This document shows, in pieces, positions 1 through 4,858 of a stretch of 5,482 nt of DNA. The stretch spans positions 1 to 5,482 of the forward strand of contig CAMDRY010000244.1 in NCBI GenBank assembly GCA_945906975.1, written 5' to 3'. The notes below the pieces were generated by a model. It saw only the letters and a program-made list of their open reading frames with translations. It was not told where the DNA came from and did no database searches. Position 1 is the stretch's first letter. Every line of letters begins with the position of its first letter. This stretch comes from Bordetella parapertussis (GTDB lineage: Bacteria > Pseudomonadota > Gammaproteobacteria > Burkholderiales > SG8-39). The translations under genes and the position numbers were made by a program.

Positions 1-105
1 GGCTGACTGCAGGCGGGTGTGTTCGCGGATCTTCGTGCCCCAGACGGGGCCGAACTCCGCCATCATGCTGCGCAGTGCCGGCGGGATTTCGGGCAGCGCT
101 TTCAT
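1..105 (-). CDS. 5' part of an unidentified gene, possibly an alpha/beta hydrolase (incomplete)
   Basis: An open frame starts with ATG at 105-103 and runs off the left edge after 35 codons with no stop. The visible N-terminus begins MKALPEIPPALRSMMAEFGP and continues with a VWGTKIREH stretch. It has no signal peptide, so the product is probably cytoplasmic. The ATG overlaps the TGA of the upstream ridA-like gene by 4 nt (ATGA) and has no clear Shine-Dalgarno sequence, which points to translational coupling and makes it the sixth gene of the operon. Short N-terminal helices with an ELR/ALR...GPVWG pattern occur ahead of some alpha/beta-hydrolase domains. That is a memory-based resemblance only, because no catalytic motif lies inside the window. 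Existence of the gene is fairly secure; its function is not. Confidence 0.55.
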   Translation of the reverse strand, partial: MKALPEIPPALRSMMAEFGPVWGTKIREHTRLQSA

Positions 106-494
106 GCAATGGCGATGCAGTCGATTTCGATGTCGAAAGGCCAGGGCCAGGAGCCGACGGTAACGAATGTGCGCGCGGGAGGGTCGACCGGGAAGTAGCG
201 CGCATAGACTTCGTTGACGATCTCGAAGTAACCGCTGTTGGTGACATATACGGTGCACTTGACGACTTTTTCTAGCGAAGATCCGGCGGCCTCCAGGCGT
301 CGCTTGATGCCATCGAGAGACAACTCGGTCTGGCGCCTGACGTCGGCCAGCGGTATCTTGGAACTGCCCGGCTCGCGCGGAGGCGTGCCCGAAACAAAAA
401 CGAAACCGCCTGCTTTGACCGCCGCGGACAAAGGCGTCGATGAAAGTCCTTGATCCACATCGACGATTTCTTTTTTAAAGGGTGTGTCGCTCAT
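102..494 (-). CDS. RidA/YjgF/UK114 family protein (Rid subfamily uncertain)
   Basis: This is a 130-residue protein, the usual length for the family. Rid proteins are small cytoplasmic trimers; the archetype RidA hydrolyses reactive enamine/imine intermediates, and relatives act as deaminases or in catabolic pathways. Family marks are GGFVFVSG (29-36), the QTELSLDGIKRRLEAAGSSLEKVVKCTVYV block (about 55-84), the NEVYARYF segment (94-101), PPARTFV (105-111) and the C-terminal IEI (122-124). Compared with E. coli RidA, the substrate-carboxylate-binding Arg105 is kept as R108 and Glu120 as E123, but Tyr17 aligns with L22 and Cys107 with F110. This suggests a non-archetypal Rid subgroup with a changed substrate pocket. 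The start is supported by AAGGA (501-505) six nt upstream of ATG. The gene begins 15 nt after the preceding Bug gene and overlaps the next gene by 4 nt, so it is part of the catabolic operon. Confidence 0.9.
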   Translation of the reverse strand: MSDTPFKKEIVDVDQGLSSTPLSAAVKAGGFVFVSGTPPREPGSSKIPLADVRRQTELSLDGIKRRLEAAGSSLEKVVKCTVYVTNSGYFEIVNEVYARYFPVDPPARTFVTVGSWPWPFDIEIDCIAIA

Positions 495-509
495 GGTGAG
501 TCCTTGTTG

Positions 510-1517
510 TCAGTCAAAGCGCAGATTGAGTTGCCGGACCAGCCTGCTATAGCGCTCGGAGTCATCGCGCATTCTGTTGCCGGCGGCTTCGGCCGACGAT
601 CCGATGACTTCCGATCCCGACGCGGACATGCGCTCACGCACGTCTGCCATCCTGAGCACCTGATTGGTGTCGGCATTGATCTTGGCGATGATCTCGCGCG
701 GCGTGCCCGCGGGTGCCGTCAGTGCCACCCAGTTGGAGGCGTCGAAACCCGGCACACCCGATTCGTTGAGCGTCGGCCAATCGGGGCCGACGGGAATGCG
801 GCGTGCCATGGTTACGGCAATGGCCTTCATGCGTCCGGATTTGATATGCGGCACTGCCGAGGGCGCGGCGAGAATACCCACCGGCACCTCGCCGGTGATA
901 ATCGCGGCCCCCGCCGGACCGCCGCCCTTGTAGGCGACATGTACCATTTTGATCCCGGTCTCAAGCGCGAAGCGCTCGCCGATCAAGTGATTGTGGGAGC
1001 CCGCGCCCGGCGATGAAAACGACAGGCCGCCGGGCTGCGATTTCGCATAGGCGATCATCTCCCGCACATTGTTGAATGGTGCGGCGGCATTGGCCGCGAA
1101 CATCAGCGGGTTGTCGCTGACAAGCAGTATCGGCGCGAAGGCCGTTAGGGGGTTGAGCGGAAACTTCACGTAGAAGTGCGGCGTGATGGAAAAATCGCTG
1201 CCTATGCCCATCATCAGAGTGTAGCCGTCCGGCGCGGCCTTGCTTGCGGATTCCATGCCGATGATGCCGTTGCCGCCGGCACGGTTCTCCACCACAACGG
1301 CTTGGTTCCAGAGTTCGGACAATTTCGGCGCCAGCAAACGGGAGGAGAAATCCACGACGCCGCCGGGAACGCTGGGCACGATGATCCTGACGGTGCGGTT
1401 GGGATAATCCTGGGCACAAGCAGTATTCACAAATAGCATGGCGGCGATGTTTGCCGTGACGCCCAGCACAGTGACTGCGCGTCGCGGCCTGCGGAGGAAA
1501 ACACCAAATCGATTCAT
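510..1517 (-). CDS. Bug-family (TctC-like) periplasmic substrate-binding protein, second copy in the operon
   Basis: This 335-residue secreted solute-binding protein belongs to the tripartite tricarboxylate transporter receptor (TctC/Bug) family. It captures small, usually carboxylated, ligands in the periplasm. The N-terminus has a basic region (R9, R10, R12, R13), a hydrophobic core and an ACA|QDYPNR signal-peptidase site after A35. The mature part starts with the family's YPNRTVRIIVP strand, followed by the ligand loop PGGVVD (51-56, with D56), VVVENRAGGNGIIG (74-87), APDGYTL (95-101), the second loop SPGAGSHNH (169-177) and HVAYKGGGP (193-201). An upstream in-frame ATG at 1565, abutting the previous stop, has no Shine-Dalgarno sequence and would put 16 polar residues before the signal peptide. 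ATG at 1517 has AAGGA six nt upstream, so it is preferred. No TctA/TctB membrane genes are nearby, as is common for Bug proteins. The ligand cannot be predicted. Confidence 0.93.
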   Translation of the reverse strand: MNRFGVFLRRPRRAVTVLGVTANIAAMLFVNTACAQDYPNRTVRIIVPSVPGGVVDFSSRLLAPKLSELWNQAVVVENRAGGNGIIGMESASKAAPDGYTLMMGIGSDFSITPHFYVKFPLNPLTAFAPILLVSDNPLMFAANAAAPFNNVREMIAYAKSQPGGLSFSSPGAGSHNHLIGERFALETGIKMVHVAYKGGGPAGAAIITGEVPVGILAAPSAVPHIKSGRMKAIAVTMARRIPVGPDWPTLNESGVPGFDASNWVALTAPAGTPREIIAKINADTNQVLRMADVRERMSASGSEVIGSSAEAAGNRMRDDSERYSRLVRQLNLRFD

Positions 1518-1523
1518 TGCTTG

Positions 1524-1528
1524 TCCTT
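1524..1528 (-). promoter_or_regulatory. Shine-Dalgarno site that fixes the start of the second Bug gene
   Basis: On the minus strand this reads AAGGA, followed by a 6-nt spacer and ATG at 1517-1515. The same AAGGA plus 6-nt spacing precedes the ridA-like gene (501-505). The competing ATG at 1565-1563, immediately after the upstream TAA, has only GC-rich sequence before it. The site therefore supports the shorter reading with a proper signal peptide. Confidence 0.75.
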
Positions 1529-1565
1529 CGTCTGTTGAACTGGAAAATTTCGCATTCAATTCCAT

Positions 1566-2447
1566 TTAACCCGAGGCCGACACAAACCAATCTGCGATCT
1601 GTGCTCCCCGGACGAAAACCGTGTCATCGCGTTGCGCTAGCAGATCCAACATACGATGCAGGTATCCGATCCGGTGCGGCACGCCGATCAGGTGCGGATG
1701 CAGTCCCAGCGCCAGCACGCGCGGTTGGCGTTTAACTTCCTTGTCAAAAGTTAGCACGGTGTCCGCGAGTCGCTGGTACATCTCGGGCGAGGAATGTTTT
1801 TCGACGGCGTAGATGGTGCTGTCATTGATCTCCAGGTTGTAGGGCATGGCGATCAGGGGGCCGTGCTTTGTCGTCATCCAGTCGGGCAGGTCGTCAATAA
1901 CCCAGTCGCACACGTACTCGATACCGCATTGCTTGAGAATGTCCGGGGTGTCATGCGTTTCGCGCAGTCCCGGCGACAGCCAGCCGCGCGGCCTGGTTCC
2001 GGTGAACGCCTGCAGTTTTGCCAGGCACGCTTCAATCAGCGCTTTTTCATCCGCAGCGGCGCGACCCAGCGACTTCTGGTGCATGCCGTGGCCGATGAAT
2101 TCCCATCCTGCCTCCCGCATGGTCTCCGCCGCGCGCGGATAGGCGTCGATGACGCCGGCGTTGAAACTGGTGCTGGCGGTGATGTTGCGCGATGCGAGCG
2201 CGTCCATGATACGGGGCAGGCCGCAGCGCATGCCGTAATCGGCCCAGGAAAAATTGGGCACGTCCGGTTCTGTTTCGATGCCGTGCGGCGGTGTGATGAT
2301 TTTTCTCGGCATGGGCTCATTGAACTGCCAATGCTCGACATTGACCACCACGTGCACCATGAGCGGGCGCGGTCGACCATCGATCATCATGGGGGCGAGC
2401 GGGGCCCGTTCGTTCGATAGCCGGTACGCGACTCTTGGATTTGCCAT
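1566..2447 (-). CDS. Polysaccharide-deacetylase-fold C-N hydrolase, PuuE (allantoinase)-like
   Basis: A 293-residue cytoplasmic protein (no signal peptide) of the NodB/CE4 superfamily, in the branch that includes PuuE-type allantoinase, which hydrolyses a cyclic ureide C-N bond. Visible marks: the first core strand VHVVVNVEHW (31-40), where the classical TFDD metal motif is replaced by NVEH with E38; PNFSWADYGMRCG (64-76), typical of the PuuE-like branch; GWEFIGHGMHQ (114-124) with H120 and H123 at the CE4 histidine motif; RGWLSPGLRET (154-164) as the third motif; YVCDWVIDDLPDW (178-190); and LGLHPHLIG (248-256) with H250 and H252. The lack of an export signal argues against a cell-wall or chitin substrate. 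ATG at 2447 has GGAGAA (2456-2461) upstream. The gene starts 18 nt after the amidase stop and ends 48 nt before the second Bug gene. Its place between an amidase and a Rid protein fits cleavage of an amide or cyclic imide/ureide, which is an inference. Confidence 0.88.
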   Translation of the reverse strand: MANPRVAYRLSNERAPLAPMMIDGRPRPLMVHVVVNVEHWQFNEPMPRKIITPPHGIETEPDVPNFSWADYGMRCGLPRIMDALASRNITASTSFNAGVIDAYPRAAETMREAGWEFIGHGMHQKSLGRAAADEKALIEACLAKLQAFTGTRPRGWLSPGLRETHDTPDILKQCGIEYVCDWVIDDLPDWMTTKHGPLIAMPYNLEINDSTIYAVEKHSSPEMYQRLADTVLTFDKEVKRQPRVLALGLHPHLIGVPHRIGYLHRMLDLLAQRDDTVFVRGAQIADWFVSASG

Positions 2448-2465
2448 AGGGATTTTTCTCCTGAT

Positions 2466-3734
2466 TCAGCCGGTTTGCCATTGTTCCATGAGCGCCGCCA
2501 CGGCGAGCAAGCGTGTGTCGCTGCCTGGGGAGGCGAGAATCTGCAGGCTGACGGGCAGGCCGTTCGGCGCGGTTCCCCAGGGAATGCTAACCGCTGGCAG
2601 TCCAGCAACATTCGCAGGCACGGTCAGATCAGCCATGTCAACCGGAGGCGGCACGCCATGCAAGAACGCGGTATGCGGGGCGGTGGGTAGCATGAGCAAA
2701 TCGAATTCATCAAACAACCGCAGCAGTGTGTCACGAGCGGTATCCAGCAAGCCCATGATCTCCAGCCGCCGCTCGGGGGCCTGCCGCGCGCCATACTCGA
2801 GCATGCCGCGCAATGCCGCGGAGAATCCCCCGGGGTCGGCAGCGAGGGCGGCAGCATGTAGCCGCGCAGCATCAATCTCGCACAGCACGAAGCAAGCGGC
2901 GCGCAGCCGCGCCATATCGATGTTGTGTAACCGCGCGGGCGAGGCACGCGCTCCGTGATGTTCCAGGCGTGCCGCAACGTTTGCCATCATTTCCTGCATC
3001 GCGGGATCAAGCATCAGGGTGGAGTCAGTGGAGGCAAATCCCACACGCCATCGGCCGGGTTGCGCGCCCGTCTCTGCAGCCTCACCTCGCAATGCATGCC
3101 ACGCCATTCGTATTTCTGCGGCGCTCGCCGCCAGCAGTCCCGGCGTGTCCAGCCGCGGCGACAGCGGCACAATGCCACCGCCGTCGATGCTTCCACGGGT
3201 GGGCATGAATCCGGCGATTCCGCAACAGGCGGCGGGAATCCTGATCGATCCCATCGAATCGGTTCCGACCGCCAAGGAGCACAACCCCTCGGCTACCGCA
3301 GCCGCCGAGCCGCCGCTCGATCCGCCAGGCGTAAAGCCGGGATGGCGGGGATTCTCGCAGCGACCAAACCAGGGATTGTCGCTGGTGACACCCAGTGCGG
3401 CTTCATGCATGTTGGTTTTGCCGATGATGACGGCACCTGCAGCACGCAGTTGCCGCACTAAGGGGGCATCGGCGGTGGCTATTGCATTGCGATAGTGCCC
3501 GATGCCGGCACTGGTGGGTCGGCCCAGTACATCGATGTTGTCCTTGATTGCGACGGCAAGGCCGTCGAGCGGACCCGAGCCGGCACCCTGCCTGCGGCGG
3601 GCATCGCAGGCATCCGCCTCCGCCAGCGCTTCCCTCTCGGAAACCGAGGTAAAAATGTGCCAGGCCGGATTGCGCTCGCGAATGAGCGCGAGAACTTCCT
3701 CAATGCGCGAGCGCGCGAAGCTCAGCCCATCCAT
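2466..3734 (-). CDS. Amidase-signature family amidase
   Basis: A 422-residue cytoplasmic serine amidase that hydrolyses a carboxamide to acid plus ammonia or amine. The full Ser-Ser-Lys catalytic triad is visible: K64 in VAIKDNID, S139 as the first Ser of GGSSGGSAAAVAEG, and nucleophile S163 in GTDSMGSIRIPAACCG. Downstream are the family blocks GIVPLSPRLDTPG, LLMLPTAP, and the C-terminal LTVPANVAGLPAVSIP ahead of GLPVSLQILA. It is shorter than many family members (450-500) but complete. Small deviations are M161 in the usually small-residue GGS context and M177 in place of the common Lys of the KPT motif. ATG at 3734 lies 10 nt after the first Bug gene's stop. A TTG at 3791 would extend the frame 19 residues into the Bug gene and is less likely, since K64 then sits where the catalytic Lys normally does. 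The only GGAG (3751-3754) is 16 nt away, so coupling to the upstream gene is probable. No GatB/GatC genes adjoin, arguing against a GatA role. Substrate unknown. Confidence 0.92.
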   Translation of the reverse strand: MDGLSFARSRIEEVLALIRERNPAWHIFTSVSEREALAEADACDARRRQGAGSGPLDGLAVAIKDNIDVLGRPTSAGIGHYRNAIATADAPLVRQLRAAGAVIIGKTNMHEAALGVTSDNPWFGRCENPRHPGFTPGGSSGGSAAAVAEGLCSLAVGTDSMGSIRIPAACCGIAGFMPTRGSIDGGGIVPLSPRLDTPGLLAASAAEIRMAWHALRGEAAETGAQPGRWRVGFASTDSTLMLDPAMQEMMANVAARLEHHGARASPARLHNIDMARLRAACFVLCEIDAARLHAAALAADPGGFSAALRGMLEYGARQAPERRLEIMGLLDTARDTLLRLFDEFDLLMLPTAPHTAFLHGVPPPVDMADLTVPANVAGLPAVSIPWGTAPNGLPVSLQILASPGSDTRLLAVAALMEQWQTG

Positions 3735-3744
3735 CGCAGCCGCA

Positions 3745-4740
3745 TCAGAACTCCGCGGGCTTTGCACCCGATACTTTGACCGCACGCGCAAAGGTGACCA
3801 GATCCGCCTTTACCTGGGCGGCATATTCATCAGGACTGTTGGCGACGACATCTATGGCCAGTTTCTCGAAGCGTGCCAGCGAGTCAGGATGCCGCGCCGC
3901 CTTGACGATCTCGGCGGACAGTCTGCCGAGCAGCGCGCGAGGCATGCCGGCCGGGGCGAGCGCGCTGACGGTGGGGACGATGACCATGTCCCTGACCCCG
4001 AGTTCCACGAAGGTGGGTATGTCGGGGGCTTGCTTGGAGCGCTGCGCGCTGGCCACCGCCAGCAGTTTGACCTTGCCGGCGCGCATATGGGGTGTCATGG
4101 GTGCGAGCAGGGTGAACAAGACTTGTATCTGTCCCGCAATCATCGCCGGCGTGCTTTGCGCGCTGCCCTTGTAGGGTATGTGAAGTAGATCCAGACCCAA
4201 TGAGGTTTTCATCGATTCGGCTGCCAGGTGATGCACGCTGCCCGATCCGTTGGAACCGTAGGAATATTTGCCGGGATTGGCTTTTACGGTTTCGATGAAT
4301 TCGCGCAGGCTCGAGGCTTCGACACTCGCATGCACCGAAAGGAAAAACGGCATCTCGCCAATGCGCGATATCGGGGTGAGATCGCGCAGCGGATCGTATT
4401 GCGGCTTCGGATCGAGCACGGGAATGATCGCCGCCTGGCCGATGTCCGCGATCAGTATGCTGTAGCCATCCGGCGCGGATTTGACCACGCTCATCACCGA
4501 AACGACGCCGGCTCCGCCCGGGCGGTTCTCGACGATCACCGCCTGCCCGCGCATCTCCGGGCTGGCTTGCATTCTTTCCGCAAGAATGCGCGCCGTGTTG
4601 TCGGTCAATCCCCCCACAACCCCGGAGGAATGCAGCCGGATGGGCTTGTTGGGATATTCCTGCGCCATTGCCGCGGTGGAAAGAGAAATCACGACAAACA
4701 GATTGATATTCAAAATACCGGTGACTCTTGTGCGGGTCAT
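3745..4740 (-). CDS. Bug-family (TctC-like) periplasmic substrate-binding protein, first gene of the operon
   Basis: A 331-residue secreted ligand-binding receptor of the tripartite tricarboxylate transporter family. The signal peptide is short and ends with an AMA|QEYPNK site after A26, followed at once by the family's YPNKPIRL strand. Other marks are the first ligand loop SGVVGGLTD (39-47, D47 kept), VIVENRPGGAGVV (68-80), APDGYSILIAD (89-99), YDPLRDLTPIS (115-125), the second loop YGSNGSGSVHH (161-171), and HIPYKGSAQ (187-195). The first loop lacks the usual Pro of PGG, so the pocket differs from that of the second Bug protein encoded 2.2 kb downstream; the two share motifs but clearly differ along their length. 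ATG at 4740 is supported by AAGGGA (4749-4754) eight nt upstream. It is the promoter-proximal gene of the cluster. Ligand unknown; a carboxylate or amide compound is the family expectation. Confidence 0.94.
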   Translation of the reverse strand: MTRTRVTGILNINLFVVISLSTAAMAQEYPNKPIRLHSSGVVGGLTDNTARILAERMQASPEMRGQAVIVENRPGGAGVVSVMSVVKSAPDGYSILIADIGQAAIIPVLDPKPQYDPLRDLTPISRIGEMPFFLSVHASVEASSLREFIETVKANPGKYSYGSNGSGSVHHLAAESMKTSLGLDLLHIPYKGSAQSTPAMIAGQIQVLFTLLAPMTPHMRAGKVKLLAVASAQRSKQAPDIPTFVELGVRDMVIVPTVSALAPAGMPRALLGRLSAEIVKAARHPDSLARFEKLAIDVVANSPDEYAAQVKADLVTFARAVKVSGAKPAEF

Positions 4741-4777
4741 GATTGAGATCCCTTAAAATTGAACAGAGGGCCGTAGG

Positions 4778-4787
4778 CTGGCGCCAG
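4778..4787. promoter_or_regulatory. Perfect 10-bp palindrome, candidate operator
   Basis: CTGGCGCCAG reads identically on both strands and sits in the non-coding gap, about 10-20 nt downstream of the start point predicted for the minus-strand operon. That position would suit a repressor. A GC-rich 10-mer palindrome can arise by chance, so a regulatory role is only suggested. Confidence 0.35.
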
Positions 4788-4797
4788 TTCAGCGCAT

Positions 4798-4823
4798 GGG
4801 GTTTATTATCTGTGTTGAACCCC
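4798..4823. promoter_or_regulatory. Inverted repeat GGGGTT-N14-AACCCC, candidate operator
   Basis: Perfect 6-bp arms at 4798-4803 and 4818-4823 flank a 14-nt AT-rich centre. The repeat covers the -10-like element proposed for the minus-strand promoter and lies 35 nt upstream of the cupin start codon, so a bound regulator could control both directions. It is not followed by a T-run and is not terminator-like. Confidence 0.4.
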
Positions 4824-4833
4824 GTCGATGCAA
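4805..4833 (-). promoter_or_regulatory. Candidate sigma-70 promoter of the minus-strand operon
   Basis: On the minus strand, TTGCAT (4833-4828) and GATAAT (4810-4805) are separated by exactly 17 nt. The -10 matches the TATAAT consensus at five of six positions and the -35 keeps its TTG. Transcription would start near 4798, leaving a leader of about 58 nt before the Bug ATG at 4740. The weak -35 would be consistent with an activated promoter. Confidence 0.4.
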
Positions 4834-4847
4834 TGACACTTCAAAGC

Positions 4848-4851
4848 GGAG
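4848..4851 (+). promoter_or_regulatory. Shine-Dalgarno site of the cupin gene
   Basis: GGAG followed by AAAGATT gives a 7-nt spacer to ATG at 4859-4861. It fixes the start of the plus-strand gene. Confidence 0.75.
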
Positions 4852-4858
4852 AAAGATT

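Larger units (their letters stand above)
4741..4858. promoter_or_regulatory. Divergent control region between the Bug/amidase operon and the cupin gene
   Basis: This 118-nt gap holds the start signals of both transcription units and is visibly more AT-rich than the flanking genes. It contains the two Shine-Dalgarno sites, a palindrome (4778-4787), an inverted repeat (4798-4823) and a promoter-like pair for the minus strand, each listed separately. TTGAAC occurs at 4759-4764 and again at 4815-4820, with a near-inverse GTTCAG at 4787-4792, which may be half-sites of one regulator. No convincing sigma-70 pair was found for the plus-strand cupin gene. Confidence 0.65.

Noticed and set aside
450..1016. 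A 188-codon plus-strand frame opposite the second Bug gene.
   Set aside because: It is Arg/His/Gly-rich as expected for an antisense shadow, and the Bug gene on the other strand is unambiguous.
1413..1427. Cys34 in the second Bug protein as a lipoprotein attachment site.
   Set aside because: The preceding residues (VNTAC) do not make a good lipobox, whereas ACA followed by QDYPNR is the normal signal-peptidase I pattern of Bug proteins.
1518..1565. Upstream ATG at 1565 as the start of the second Bug gene.
   Set aside because: No Shine-Dalgarno sequence precedes it, and it would add 16 polar residues before a typical signal peptide, while ATG at 1517 has AAGGA at ideal spacing.
1794..2420. 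A 208-codon plus-strand frame opposite the PuuE-like gene.
   Set aside because: The opposite strand encodes a protein with clear family motifs over the same span; this frame has no recognisable domain or ribosome site.
3735..3791. TTG at 3791 as the amidase start.
   Set aside because: It would overlap the Bug gene by 47 nt and add residues without family similarity; ATG at 3734 gives normal spacing to the catalytic Lys.
4798..4823. The GGGGTT/AACCCC repeat as a transcription terminator.
   Set aside because: It lies between divergent gene starts, has a 14-nt loop and no T-run, so a terminator role is implausible.
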